Of a stretch of DNA of 64,000 nucleotides, positions 1 to 8,904 are shown piece after piece (position 1 is the stretch's first letter; the number at the start of each line of letters is the position of its first letter). The stretch spans positions 1,736,001-1,800,000 of the forward strand of contig NZ_CP027848.1 of assembly GCF_003019275.1 (NCBI RefSeq). The letters run 5' to 3'. The notes beneath the pieces are model-generated. The model searched no databases, was not told the origin of the DNA, and saw only the letters and a list, made by a program, of their open reading frames with translations. This DNA comes from Staphylococcus muscae. Lineage in GTDB: Bacteria; Bacillota; Bacilli; Staphylococcales; Staphylococcaceae. The position numbers were made by a program, and so were the translations under genes.

Positions 1-185
1 GGTTTGATGATTTTGAGTGGGGCGTCACACTCTTCTCAGATGACGTATTACAATTCAAAAAAATCGTCTATGAAATGCGCTTCGATGAAACAACAGCACG
101 TTACGGTGAGTTTGGTAGTTTCTTCATTGGTAACAAGCTTGATAGCGAGACACTTCATACGATGATGGCACTTCCTGAAAAATAA
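1..185 (+). CDS. hemQ: HemQ, coproheme decarboxylase, 3' end only
   Basis: Only the last 60 codons are present, read in frame from base 3 to the TAA at 183-185. The peptide holds [12 protein letters not shown], a VYEMRFDE segment and a [10 protein letters not shown] stretch, the usual C-terminal signature of the chlorite-dismutase-like HemQ of Firmicutes. HemQ oxidatively decarboxylates coproheme to heme b in the cytosol, the last step of the coproporphyrin-dependent heme pathway. The 5' part, with the catalytic tyrosine and heme-ligand histidine, is outside the window, so its integrity cannot be judged. A hairpin terminator follows directly. Confidence 0.85.
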   Translation, partial: FDDFEWGVTLFSDDVLQFKKIVYEMRFDETTARYGEFGSFFIGNKLDSETLHTMMALPEK

Positions 186-201
186 ATAATAAGATAGACA
201 T

Positions 202-245
202 AAAACTGGTTTACATCCATTCAATGTGTGAGCCAGTTTTTTTGT
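202..245 (+). terminator. Rho-independent terminator after hemQ
   Basis: An AAAACTGG arm and a CCAGTTTT arm flank a loop of about 22 bases, and a run of T follows. It separates hemQ from the permease gene. Confidence 0.75.
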
Positions 246-403
246 TGGGAATTTCCAGTTGTTTTGCTTGATATCGATGTTTTATCAAATTTAAAATGTG
301 AATATTTTAAGTGTAAAAATTTTTATAAAAATAAGATTTCTGTACATACCCGTGTTATAGTATAGGGAACAATATAAAAAGAATTGTATGGGGAGGCGTG
401 GCA

Positions 404-1750
404 ATGAGTTCGGATAAGCAAACTTTGAAGCCAACAATCGGCTTGTTTACAGCTGTTACGATTATTGTCGGTACAATTATAGGATCAGGGGTATTCGTAA
501 AACCAAGCTCTGTGTTGGCATACGCTGGAACGAGTAATTTAGCGCTTTGGGCATGGTTGCTTGGGGGTATACTTACGTTAGCATCTGGCTTAACGATTGC
601 CGAAGTCGGTGCACAGATCACACGAACAGGTGGTTTGTATGCTTATATCAAAGATATTTACGGTTCATTCTGGGGTTTTTTAACAGGGTACACACTAACC
701 GTCCTTTATGGACCAGCGATTATTGTATCGCTTATTCTCTTTTTAGGCATTTTGATTACGAAATTCTTTACAATTAGTAGTTTTTGGATAATTCCAATCG
801 GGGCAGGTATTTTCCTATTCTTACTCCTATTGAATATCATTGGAACGTATTATGCGAATGCGATGCAAAATATATCAACAGTCGCGAAACTGATTCCAAT
901 TTTTGCGATTGTTGTTTTTGGTTTAGTATATGGTCAAGAAGGTGTGTTTGGTAGTGATGTAACACAATTGATCATGAATAATGATGGAACGGTTAACTTT
1001 GGACGTGCGGTTTTGGCGACATTATTTGCATATGACGGTTGGATTATGTTGACGACGATGTCGGGCGAGATGAAAAATCCGCAAAAACACTTGCCATTAG
1101 CGATGTTAATCGGAATCTTAATTGTCACACTTGTTTATGTGATGATTAATGTGGCGATTTTTAAAACATTACCAGCATCAGAAGTCTATTTATTTGGAAA
1201 TAGTGTGAGCGCAGAAGCGGCTGTTATTTTGTTTGGTAGTATCGGGGCTAAAATTGTGAATATTGGGTTGATTGTATCAATTATCGGTACGTTGAACGGC
1301 AAGTTGATTACTTTCCCACGTATTCCATTTGCGATGGCACAAGACAATTTATTACCGTATTCACAACATGTTCAGTATGTGAGTAAGCGCTTCGGTTCGC
1401 CGATTGGTGCACATATTGTGATGAGTGTGTTGACGATTATTATTTTGACTTTGAGCATTTGTTTCCCGACGGTTTTTGATGCGGATTATTTATCAGAGAT
1501 TACGATTTTTATTATATACTTTTTCTATATGGCGTCATTTGTTGGTTTGTTCATTTTAAGACGTAAAAACAAAGGGCAGAAGCGTGCATTTTCGGTACCG
1601 CTTTATCCGGTGTTACCAATTCTAGCGATGTCAGGTGGCTTATTCATTATTATTAATACATTTATATCAGACCCATTAGGGTCGGGCATCGCCATCGGAG
1701 GATTGTTGCTTGGTGTGCCACTCTATCTCTTCACTGTAAAGAGAACATAA
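404..1750 (+). CDS. APC-family amino acid permease (SteT-like)
   Basis: A 448-residue, very hydrophobic protein with about 12 predicted membrane segments. The N-terminal motif TIIVGTIIGSGVFVKP is the substrate-binding helix 1 signature of the amino acid-polyamine-organocation superfamily, LAT/SteT branch. It probably imports or exchanges an amino acid at the cytoplasmic membrane; the substrate cannot be read from the sequence. ATG 404 is preferred over GTG 398 because GGGAGG at 391-396 is 7 nt upstream of the ATG but only 1 nt from the GTG. The next two genes (a ThrE-type serine/threonine exporter) start 26 nt downstream on the same strand, which fits a shared amino-acid transport unit. Confidence 0.85.
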   Translation: MSSDKQTLKPTIGLFTAVTIIVGTIIGSGVFVKPSSVLAYAGTSNLALWAWLLGGILTLASGLTIAEVGAQITRTGGLYAYIKDIYGSFWGFLTGYTLTVLYGPAIIVSLILFLGILITKFFTISSFWIIPIGAGIFLFLLLLNIIGTYYANAMQNISTVAKLIPIFAIVVFGLVYGQEGVFGSDVTQLIMNNDGTVNFGRAVLATLFAYDGWIMLTTMSGEMKNPQKHLPLAMLIGILIVTLVYVMINVAIFKTLPASEVYLFGNSVSAEAAVILFGSIGAKIVNIGLIVSIIGTLNGKLITFPRIPFAMAQDNLLPYSQHVQYVSKRFGSPIGAHIVMSVLTIIILTLSICFPTVFDADYLSEITIFIIYFFYMASFVGLFILRRKNKGQKRAFSVPLYPVLPILAMSGGLFIIINTFISDPLGSGIAIGGLLLGVPLYLFTVKRT

Positions 1751-1776
1751 AGATTGTTTAAAAGAAGGTGACAACG

Positions 1777-2532
1777 TTGATTCAATCTAAACCGTCAGAT
1801 CAAGACGTGATGAATATTGTGATGCTGGCTGGGCGTATTTTATTAGAATGTGGGGCAGAAGCAAATCGTGTAGAAGATACGATGCATCGTATTGCGATAG
1901 CATACGGTTATGAAGAAACACAAGGCTATGCGCTCAATATCTTTATTAATTTCTCGTTATCACCTGATCATGATACACGTATGGTTAAGATAAAAAAGAA
2001 TGATACAAACTTGCATAAAGTTTTTTTGGTCAATCATATATCACGCCAAATTGCACAACAAAAAGTATCTTATGAAGAGGCATATCAAACTTTGAAGAGA
2101 ATTGATAAGACGTCTCATCGTTATGCGCTATGGCACAAGATGTTGTTTGCTGGATTGATTTCTATGGGGTTTTTGTATTTGCAAGGGGGCGGCTGGCAAG
2201 ATTTACTACCTGCCGTACTTGCGGGTGCGCTAGGATATTTTGTTACGGAATATATGAAAGGAAAGCAACTGACCTTGTTTATTCCGGACTTTTTAGGTGC
2301 CTTCGTTATTGGAGCGGTTGCTATTCCACTTAATCACTGGATTGGCAGTCCGAATTTGGCAGCCACCATTACAGCAGGTGTGATGCCAATAGTGCCAGGG
2401 GTACTTATTACAACGGCAATTCAAGATTTATTCGAGCGACATATGTTGATGTTTACGGCTAAGTTTTTAGAAGCAATCGTGACATCATTTGCGATTGGTG
2501 CAGGCATTACCACTGCATTTATACTGTTATAG
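1777..2532 (+). CDS. ThrE-type threonine/serine exporter, YjjP-like subunit
   Basis: A 251-residue protein. The first ~110 residues are soluble and carry the LLECGAEANRVEDTM motif of the ThrE/DUF1212 (COG2966) family. The C-terminal half has about five membrane segments ending near the stop. In this family the large half (YjjP-like) works with a small half (YjjB-like), encoded by the next gene; single-chain ThrE proteins fuse both. The expected role is export of serine, threonine or a small carboxylate. TTG 1777 is chosen because AAGGTG at 1765-1770 lies 6 nt upstream; the in-frame GTG at 1768 falls inside that ribosome binding site. Confidence 0.8.
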   Translation: MIQSKPSDQDVMNIVMLAGRILLECGAEANRVEDTMHRIAIAYGYEETQGYALNIFINFSLSPDHDTRMVKIKKNDTNLHKVFLVNHISRQIAQQKVSYEEAYQTLKRIDKTSHRYALWHKMLFAGLISMGFLYLQGGGWQDLLPAVLAGALGYFVTEYMKGKQLTLFIPDFLGAFVIGAVAIPLNHWIGSPNLAATITAGVMPIVPGVLITTAIQDLFERHMLMFTAKFLEAIVTSFAIGAGITTAFILL

Positions 2533-2540
2533 GAGGTTGA

Positions 2541-3017
2541 ATGATGACGATATCACTTATTTTTATATGTAGTTTTTTAACCTCATTTTGCTTTGCGTTT
2601 ATTTATGACGCACCACGTCGTTTGTTTTTGCCAGCAGGTTTGTGTGGTGGCTTTGGTTATTTAACGTACCACCTTGTACATATGTCATTCGGCATCGACA
2701 GTATTTATGCGAGCTTGTGTGGTAGTTTTATACTTGGGATTATGAGTCATATGATGGCACGACGTTATAAGTCGCCTGTGATTCTCTTTATGGTTCCAGG
2801 TATTATTCCCCTTGTGCCGGGAAGTATTTTCTTTAAAGCAGCGCAAAAATTACTGACGTTAGAATTTAATGAAGCAAATGATATTTTTATACGTGCCACA
2901 TTGATTGCGGGTGCGATTGCGGTCGGCTTACTTATGTCTGATCAATTTGCCAAGTCATTTATTAGAAAACCCATTCCAATTATTCGGCCTAAGCGCCAAC
3001 ATAAAGTGCGTTCATAA
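2541..3017 (+). CDS. ThrE-type exporter, YjjB-like small subunit (DUF3815)
   Basis: A 158-residue membrane protein with about four to five helices, matching the ThrE_2/DUF3815 (COG3610) family. The PGIIPLVPGS motif in the C-terminal half is typical. It starts 8 nt after the YjjP-like gene behind a strong AGGAGG at 2531-2536; ATG 2544 is an equally possible start. The pair most likely forms one exporter. It is the last gene before a strong terminator. Confidence 0.8.
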   Translation: MMTISLIFICSFLTSFCFAFIYDAPRRLFLPAGLCGGFGYLTYHLVHMSFGIDSIYASLCGSFILGIMSHMMARRYKSPVILFMVPGIIPLVPGSIFFKAAQKLLTLEFNEANDIFIRATLIAGAIAVGLLMSDQFAKSFIRKPIPIIRPKRQHKVRS

Positions 3018-3039
3018 GTGTGAATTAGAACGCTGTATA

Positions 3040-3090
3040 AAGACTGATGGTTGTCTCATATTCAGTATGAGAGACACATCAGTTTTTTTA
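3040..3090 (+). terminator. Rho-independent terminator after the ThrE-type pair
   Basis: A long stem, ACTGATG...GTCTCAT paired with ATGAGAGAC...CATCAGT, with a short loop at about 3061-3066, is followed by seven T. Confidence 0.85.
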
Positions 3091-3212
3091 TTTTAGACAA
3101 AATGACAAGGTGTAAAAAAGCGCTATCATAAGACGTATTTATTGTGATATACTGTTTTAAAATGTGATACATCATTAAAGGGAATGAAACAAAGTCAGCA
3201 AGGGGGAGCATT

Positions 3213-4757
3213 ATGTCGAATCCAAAAGAATCTCGATTATTAACTTTTTTTACGGACAAGAAGAAGAATCCGTCGTACACATTGGCGCAACTGATTGGGT
3301 TAGTGTTAGGACCACTCATGTTTGCGCTTATCTTATTATTTGTACGTCCAGATGATCTCAGCTTTAAAGGGTTATACGTTTTAGCAATTACTGTCTGGAT
3401 TGCCATTTGGTGGATTACAGAGGCGATACCAATACCGGCAACGAGTTTGTTACCATTGATTTTGATGCCACTTGGACATGTGATGGACAGTGCAACAGTA
3501 TCTGCACAGTATGGAAATGACATTATTTATTTATTCTTAGGTGGTTTTATTTTAGCGATCGCAATGGAGCGTTGGGATTTACATACACGTATTGCACTAA
3601 CGATTATTAATTCAATAGGAACGAGTACAGGTCGAATTCTACTCGGGTTCATGGTTGCGACGAGTGGTTTATCAATGTTCGTATCTAATACGGCAGCCGT
3701 AATGATTATGATTCCGATTGGCTTGGCAATTATTAAGGAAGCACATGCGTTGAAAGAGAGCCATGAGGATGATTCGAGTATTGCGAAGTTTGAACGTTCA
3801 CTTGTATTAGGCATCGGATATGCAGGTACGATTGGTGGATTAGGAACATTGATTGGGACACCACCGCTCATTATTTTAAAAGGACAATATGCGGCCAACT
3901 TTGGCGAAGAATTAAGTTTTGCGAAATGGATGATTATCGGTGTACCAACTGTCATTATTTTGATCTTCTTAGCATGGTTGTATTTCCAATTTATTGCATT
4001 CCGACATGATATGAAAGAACTGCCAGGTGGGCAAAAAGTCATCAAAGATAAACTGGATGGATTGGGTAAGGTGAAGTATGAAGAGAAGGTTGTATTCTGT
4101 ATTTTTATCTTAGCGTCAACACTTTGGATTTCACGGGAATTTTTGTTGTCTAAATGGCATTTCACAGAGATGGTTGCAGATGGAACAATCGCAATTTTCG
4201 TCTCAATTTTATTATTCTTAATCCCGGCTAAAGATCAGCATAAACGTATTTTAGATTGGTCTGTTGCGAAGGAGTTACCATGGGGCGTACTCTTACTCTT
4301 TGGTGGGGGGTTGGCATTGGCGAAAGGGATACAAGAGAGTGGTCTAGCAACGTGGTTAGGCTTACAAATGACATCGCTCAAAGGTGTCAGTCCAATATTG
4401 ATTGTCATTGTGATTACAGTCTTTATCTTATTCTTAACAGAGATTACGTCAAATACAGCAACAGCTACAATGATTTTACCTATTTTAGCAACACTTTCAG
4501 TAGCAATTAACGTTCACCCATTACTATTGATGGCACCTGCAGCGATGGCTGCTAACTGTGCATACATGTTACCAGTTGGTACGCCGCCGAATGCGATTGT
4601 TTTCGGAACAGGTAAAATAGAGATCAAGGAAATGGCAGTGAAAGGCTTTATCATGAACTTGATCAGTATTATAGTCATTATTGTGATTGTATACTTCGTG
4701 TTACCGCCTGTGTTAGGTATTGATGTGACACAAAGTATCCCACTGCATAAGTCTTAG
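3213..4757 (+). CDS. sdcS: Sodium:dicarboxylate symporter SdcS (DASS/SLC13 family)
   Basis: A 514-residue membrane protein of the divalent anion:Na+ symporter family. It has the two Ser-Asn-Thr signature motifs that form the sodium/substrate sites (SNTAAVMIMIP in the first half and TSNTATATMILPILA in the second), plus VGTPPNAIVFGTG near the C terminus. Family members take up succinate, fumarate and malate with Na+ across the cytoplasmic membrane. Length and N terminus resemble S. aureus SdcS. AAGGGGGAGC at 3200-3209 gives a good ribosome binding site. It is monocistronic: terminators or long gaps bound it on both sides. Confidence 0.9.
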   Translation: MSNPKESRLLTFFTDKKKNPSYTLAQLIGLVLGPLMFALILLFVRPDDLSFKGLYVLAITVWIAIWWITEAIPIPATSLLPLILMPLGHVMDSATVSAQYGNDIIYLFLGGFILAIAMERWDLHTRIALTIINSIGTSTGRILLGFMVATSGLSMFVSNTAAVMIMIPIGLAIIKEAHALKESHEDDSSIAKFERSLVLGIGYAGTIGGLGTLIGTPPLIILKGQYAANFGEELSFAKWMIIGVPTVIILIFLAWLYFQFIAFRHDMKELPGGQKVIKDKLDGLGKVKYEEKVVFCIFILASTLWISREFLLSKWHFTEMVADGTIAIFVSILLFLIPAKDQHKRILDWSVAKELPWGVLLLFGGGLALAKGIQESGLATWLGLQMTSLKGVSPILIVIVITVFILFLTEITSNTATATMILPILATLSVAINVHPLLLMAPAAMAANCAYMLPVGTPPNAIVFGTGKIEIKEMAVKGFIMNLISIIVIIVIVYFVLPPVLGIDVTQSIPLHKS

Positions 4758-4880
4758 AATGATTTGAGCTGTCCCTTTCTTAGTTGTGAACATTACACGA
4801 TAAACTAGACAATCAACTTGAAATTATTTCAAAGACGTGTAAAATGAGTAGCGGTATTATGCTAAGAGAGGTGGAGCTAG

Positions 4881-5219
4881 GTGAAAAACAAATTCATGGT
4901 TTGCGATGATTGTCAGGCAGTAAATCTTAAAAGTGTCACGAATAAACTAAAAAAACTTGATCCTGATGCTGAAATAGAGATTGGTTGCCAATCGTATTGC
5001 GGACCAGGAAGACGTAAAACTTTCGCATTCGTTAATAACCGTCCACTCGCTGCACTCACAGAAGACGAATTAATGGAAAAGGTTGAGAAGCAACTTCAAA
5101 AACCACGTGATCCGGAAGAAGAGGAACGTTTGAGAAAGCGAAACGAAGAAAGAAAACGTCGCAAAGAAGAACAAGACCGCAAGTTGAAAGAAAAGTTAGC
5201 GAAACGCAAACAACAATAA
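4881..5219 (+). CDS. DUF1450 domain protein with a highly charged C-terminal tail
   Basis: A 112-residue soluble protein. Residues 1-75 match the DUF1450 (YuzB-like) domain, with cysteines in CDDCQAVN and a second pair in [10 protein letters not shown]; such Cys pairs suggest metal or redox binding but no function is established. Residues ~76-112 are almost entirely E, K and R (for example [16 protein letters not shown]), probably a long helix or nucleic-acid-binding tail. Start GTG 4881 follows AGAGGTGG at 4867-4874. It is monocistronic and ended by a clear hairpin. Confidence 0.75.
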   Translation: MKNKFMVCDDCQAVNLKSVTNKLKKLDPDAEIEIGCQSYCGPGRRKTFAFVNNRPLAALTEDELMEKVEKQLQKPRDPEEEERLRKRNEERKRRKEEQDRKLKEKLAKRKQQ

Positions 5220-5239
5220 CGACTTGATATAGATACACA

Positions 5240-5272
5240 GACCCGCATTCTACATTGGATGCGGGTTTTTTG
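5240..5272 (+). terminator. Rho-independent terminator after the DUF1450 gene
   Basis: ACCCGCAT pairs with ATGCGGGT around a ten-base loop, followed by six T. Confidence 0.9.
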
Positions 5273-5387
5273 ATTTAAAATTGCTGTATATTGCAATGAA
5301 TCACAACTTCTATGAATAATGTCCGTCATAAATGGGAATAATAGCAATACAATAATAAAAAGAGAGAAATAAAAGGGATGTTTAAAA

Positions 5388-5927
5388 ATGATTACAGTAT
5401 TATTTGGTGGTGGTCGTGAAAAAGGGAATACGGCCAAGTTAACTGAACAAGTGCTTGAAGGACAAGAGTATAGATGGATTCATTTAGAAGACGTTGTTGA
5501 AACATCAAACGATGATGTCGTGCCAACGGATGCCCAAGTATGTCAAGAGTATCAACAATTGACAGAACAAATATTAGCGAGCGAAGATGTTTTATTAGTG
5601 TCCCCTGTGAATTGGTATACGATTAGTACAACGATGCAGCACTTTATTGAACAGTGGTCTGAAGTGCTAGAGACCACTAACGATAAAGCGACGAAATCAC
5701 GTTTGTCGGATATTAACTTCCGATTGATATTAATCGGTGACGACAGTCCACGTGTTAAAGCATTACCTTGTGTACAACAAGTTGATTATAGCTTGCAATT
5801 TTTAGGGGCGCATTTGCATGATTATTTAATCGGTTATGCGAAATTACCAGGTGAAATTGACAAAGACACTTATGCGATGAACAAGGCGATTCGATGGAAT
5901 GAACAATATGCAGCTGAACATGCGTAA
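5388..5927 (+). CDS. Flavodoxin-fold NAD(P)H-dependent oxidoreductase
   Basis: A 179-residue protein beginning MITVLFGGGREKGNTAKL, the FMN phosphate-binding loop pattern of NADPH-dependent FMN reductases. VSPVNWYTISTTMQHFIEQW near residues 85-105 corresponds to the second flavin-contacting loop. It is probably a cytosolic FMN-dependent reductase; the electron acceptor is unknown. RBS AGAGAG/AAAAGGG lies upstream of ATG 5388. The gene stands alone, between the DUF1450 terminator and the acetyltransferase gene, which has its own promoter-like sequence. Confidence 0.75.
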   Translation: MITVLFGGGREKGNTAKLTEQVLEGQEYRWIHLEDVVETSNDDVVPTDAQVCQEYQQLTEQILASEDVLLVSPVNWYTISTTMQHFIEQWSEVLETTNDKATKSRLSDINFRLILIGDDSPRVKALPCVQQVDYSLQFLGAHLHDYLIGYAKLPGEIDKDTYAMNKAIRWNEQYAAEHA

Positions 5928-5964
5928 TGACAAGGGTGAAATAAGCCTCACATGAAGCGGAAAT

Positions 5965-5974
5965 GTGGTATAAT
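5965..5974 (+). promoter_or_regulatory. Extended -10 promoter for the GNAT gene
   Basis: A TGTGGTATAAT sequence gives a perfect -10 (5969-5974) preceded by TG. No good -35 is visible. It lies 35 nt upstream of the acetyltransferase start. Confidence 0.45.
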
Positions 5975-6009
5975 CAAAGGTATTCTAAAGCATATAAGGA
6001 GCGATGAAT

Positions 6010-6492
6010 ATGGCGTATGAAGTGAGAAGAGCGACACCTGAAGATGTCATTGGTATTCGCGATGTAGCAACAAAGGCATGGTATAACACGTATTTGAATA
6101 TATATGCTGCGCGTACCGTTAATGAACTACTCGCTGCTTCATATAATGAGGCACATTTACTTAAACGATTAGATGAACAATTATTTTTAGTGGCAATAGA
6201 AGATGAGACCGTTGTTGGGTTTGCAAACTTTATTCAAGGAAGCGAACTCTATCTTTCCGCTCACTATGTGCGTCCACATTCTCAAAATAAAGGCTATGGC
6301 CGTTTATTGTTAGACAAAGGATTAGCATATTATGAAGGACAATATGATGTGATTTATTTAGAAGTTGATACGCATAATGAAAAAGCTGTCGCGTTTTATG
6401 AGGGTGAAGGCTTTGAAGTGATACGTACATATGAACATGTTATGTATGGCGAGACAATGTCACTCGCATTGATGAAGAAGCAGTTGGCTTAG
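6010..6492 (+). CDS. GNAT-family N-acetyltransferase
   Basis: A 160-residue protein with the GNAT order: beta1 VRRATPEDVIGIRDV, then VVGFANF, the acetyl-CoA loop region HSQNKGYGRLLLDKGL (Q/R-x-x-G-x-G/A type) and the motif B segment LEVDTHNEKAVAFYEGEGFE. It probably acetylates a small molecule or peptide amine; the substrate is unknown. AAGGAG at 5996-6001 favours ATG 6010 (spacing 8) over ATG 6004. The YwfO-like gene begins 24 nt downstream with its own strong RBS, so the two may be cotranscribed. Confidence 0.85.
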   Translation: MAYEVRRATPEDVIGIRDVATKAWYNTYLNIYAARTVNELLAASYNEAHLLKRLDEQLFLVAIEDETVVGFANFIQGSELYLSAHYVRPHSQNKGYGRLLLDKGLAYYEGQYDVIYLEVDTHNEKAVAFYEGEGFEVIRTYEHVMYGETMSLALMKKQLA

Positions 6493-6516
6493 GTTCTCAT
6501 AAAGGAGGAATGTCGA

Positions 6517-7815
6517 TTGATAGAAGAAGTGTACGTCAATCGTAAGTTGCCAGAAGAAAAAGTGTTCAAAGACCCAATCCATCGGTATATCCATGTCCAG
6601 GATCAGTTGATCTGGGATTTAATTAAAACAAAAGAGTTTCAACGTTTAAGACGTATTAAACAACTAGGGACATTAAATCTTGCGTTCCATACTGCGGAGC
6701 ATAGTCGGTTTGGACATTCACTTGGTGTATATGAAATCGTGAGACGCATGATTGATGAGACGTTCAGAGGGAGAGCGGAGTGGCAAGATAGCGATCGCCC
6801 CCTTGCTTTGTGCGCAGCGTTATTACATGATTTAGGGCATGGTCCATTTTCTCATAGCTTTGAGAAGATTTTTGGCACAGATCATGAAGCATATACGCAA
6901 GCAATTATAACAGGAGATACAGAAGTGAATACAGTGCTACGTCGTGTGTCAGATACTTTTCCACAAGAAGTAGCAGAAGTGATTAATAAGACGCATGACA
7001 ATAAGTTAGTTATTTCGATGATTTCATCACAAATTGATGCAGATCGTATGGATTATTTGCAGCGTGATGCGTATTTTACAGGCGTATCTTACGGGATGTT
7101 TGATATGGAGCGTATTTTACGATTGATGCGACCGTCAGCTGATGAAGTATTGATTAAAGAAAGCGGTATGCATGCGGTGGAAAGTTTTATTATGAGCCGT
7201 TATCAAATGTATTGGCAAGTATATTTCCATCCAGTGAGTCGCGGTGGCGAAGTGTTGCTGAACAATTGTTTTAAGAGAGCGAAGTACTTGTACGAGCATG
7301 GATATCAATTCCAAACAGCACCACGAGATTTTGTGCCATTTTTTGAACAAAATGTTACGCTGGAAGCATACATTAAGTTAGACGAGACGGATGTCATATT
7401 TTACTTAAAAGAGTGGATGAATGAGGCGGATCCAATTTTGAGTGACTTGTCACGCCGCTTTATTCAACGAGACTTGTTTAAGTTTTTACCGTTCGACGGA
7501 AGCTATATTACGAAGACGGAACTAATTGAACTTTTTGAAAGGGCAGGGATTGACCCAACCTATTACTTTGTGAGTGATTCTATCTCTGACTTACCGTATG
7601 ATTATGACAGACCAGGTTCCAATCGCAAATCAATCCATCTGTTGAAACCGAATGGAGACATTCGAGAAATCAGTAGTCAATCACGTATTATTTCAAGTAT
7701 CACAGGTATTAAACGCCAAGATTATAAACTTTATTACCCGAAAGAGCGGGTGTTGAATATTCAAGATTTTGAGTTGAGAGACGCAATTGTCAACTTGCTC
7801 GATGAGTTGAAATAA
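6517..7815 (+). CDS. HD-domain phosphohydrolase, YwfO-like
   Basis: A 432-residue cytosolic protein. The HD-domain metal motif is visible: H in HSRFGHSLGVYE, HD in ALLHDLGHGPFSHSFE, and a later D in SQIDADRMDYLQRDA. This arrangement is that of dGTPase-like SAMHD1/YwfO proteins, which hydrolyse (d)NTPs or related nucleotides. Start TTG 6517 is set by AAAGGAGG 8 nt upstream. The following YwhD gene starts 40 nt downstream. The family assignment is firm; the natural substrate is not known from sequence. Confidence 0.85.
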   Translation: MIEEVYVNRKLPEEKVFKDPIHRYIHVQDQLIWDLIKTKEFQRLRRIKQLGTLNLAFHTAEHSRFGHSLGVYEIVRRMIDETFRGRAEWQDSDRPLALCAALLHDLGHGPFSHSFEKIFGTDHEAYTQAIITGDTEVNTVLRRVSDTFPQEVAEVINKTHDNKLVISMISSQIDADRMDYLQRDAYFTGVSYGMFDMERILRLMRPSADEVLIKESGMHAVESFIMSRYQMYWQVYFHPVSRGGEVLLNNCFKRAKYLYEHGYQFQTAPRDFVPFFEQNVTLEAYIKLDETDVIFYLKEWMNEADPILSDLSRRFIQRDLFKFLPFDGSYITKTELIELFERAGIDPTYYFVSDSISDLPYDYDRPGSNRKSIHLLKPNGDIREISSQSRIISSITGIKRQDYKLYYPKERVLNIQDFELRDAIVNLLDELK

Positions 7816-7855
7816 TTTGTTAAATCATTATGCAACGATGAATGGAGGTATCTTC

Positions 7856-8365
7856 GTGACACAGAAAAAAGGTTTTAACTTTAATATTATTAAAAATGAT
7901 CCACTAGATGGGCATAAAGGGACGAATATCGGTGCCATTAGTTTAGACAATATCGCACCTGTTTTTATTGATATTGATGCACAAGAGGCGTTTATCGATA
8001 TTGGCGCAATGCATGCACGTGCAGATGTTGAAAAAGGGGTCAAATGGATTACTGATAAGGAAACGGTTGATGTTGATGGTGCGAAACCATATTGGCTCTG
8101 CTGGGTGACAACTGAAAGAGGGGCACAAGGTCCTTATTATGCAGGTTTAACAGCAGCTTATTTATTGGTGAACAAACAAATTCGCCGTGGATTTAAAAGC
8201 ATGCCAGAGCACGTGAATATGATGGATAGGTCGATGAAACACAAAGTGATGATTGATCAAATTGGTGCAGAGAATAAACGAATCCTGGCAAAGTTCTTGA
8301 AGACGCATAATGAAGAGATGTGGCATAATTCAAGCGATGAGTTACGTCAAGCATTAGAAGGATAG
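7856..8365 (+). CDS. ywhD: YwhD family protein
   Basis: A 169-residue soluble protein matching the Firmicutes YwhD family, of unknown function (for example FNIIKNDPLDGHKGTNIG near the N terminus and WVTTERGAQGPYYAG in the middle). GTG 7856 is chosen because TGGAGGT at 7843-7849 precedes it by 6-7 nt; a longer frame from TTG 7817 has no RBS. It follows the HD protein on the same strand and is closed by a terminator, so the two probably share a transcript. Confidence 0.8.
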   Translation: MTQKKGFNFNIIKNDPLDGHKGTNIGAISLDNIAPVFIDIDAQEAFIDIGAMHARADVEKGVKWITDKETVDVDGAKPYWLCWVTTERGAQGPYYAGLTAAYLLVNKQIRRGFKSMPEHVNMMDRSMKHKVMIDQIGAENKRILAKFLKTHNEEMWHNSSDELRQALEG

Positions 8366-8382
8366 AATAAGTGAAATGAGTG

Positions 8383-8438
8383 TGTTGAATGCAAGCTGGG
8401 AAGTTATCCAGCTTTGCAGATTCACGCTTTTTTTATAA
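8383..8438 (+). terminator. Rho-independent terminator after ywhD
   Basis: GCAAGCTGG pairs with CCAGCTTTGC (one bulge), extended by GTG..GAAT and GATTCAC arms, and a run of T follows. Confidence 0.8.
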
Positions 8439-8446
8439 CAATTGTA

Positions 8447-8455
8447 TGGTATAAT
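8447..8455 (+). promoter_or_regulatory. Extended -10 promoter for the ywiB-argS unit
   Basis: TGGTATAAT at 8447-8455 is a perfect extended -10, directly after the ywhD terminator and 37 nt before the ywiB-like start. Confidence 0.5.
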
Positions 8456-8492
8456 GTCTTGTATTATTTTGCAAAGTTAGGTGGATATCACT

Positions 8493-8903
8493 GTGGAACA
8501 ACAGGTAGCGATACAAATACATCAAGTTGTTAAGCAAGGCGATACAAAAACACAATATACGCACAAGACACAAGGGGTGCGTATTCAAAAAAATGCCGAG
8601 TTCATTCGTTATGAAGAGACGATTGAAAACACACACGTAAATGTGACGGTAAAGATTACGAATGACGGTGTCAAAATTATTCGTAAAGGCGATGTTCATA
8701 TGACATTGCATTTGTTAGAGGGACAACAGACGATAGCGTATTATCATATTCCAGAAGGTAAGATGGTGTTTAAGGTACAAACGTTGCGCGTGTTACACTT
8801 TTTATCAGAAACTGGCGGTAAATTGAAATTACATTACAAGCTATATCAAGGTGAAGAGCCAATCGGCACCTATCAATACGAATTGACATATGAGGAGTGT
8901 TAG
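8493..8903 (+). CDS. DUF1934 calycin-like protein (YwiB)
   Basis: A 136-residue protein matching DUF1934/YwiB, a small lipocalin-like beta-barrel family of unknown function that often precedes argS in Firmicutes. The sequence alternates short hydrophobic and charged beta strands ([37 protein letters not shown]). GTG 8493 follows AGGTGG at 8479-8484 with 8 nt spacing. argS starts 1 nt after its stop, so the two are translated from one message. Confidence 0.75.
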   Translation: MEQQVAIQIHQVVKQGDTKTQYTHKTQGVRIQKNAEFIRYEETIENTHVNVTVKITNDGVKIIRKGDVHMTLHLLEGQQTIAYYHIPEGKMVFKVQTLRVLHFLSETGGKLKLHYKLYQGEEPIGTYQYELTYEEC

Positions 8904-8904
8904 G

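Noticed and set aside
7817..7855. Longer start for YwhD at TTG 7817
   Set aside because: No ribosome binding site upstream; the GTG at 7856 has TGGAGGT at proper spacing.
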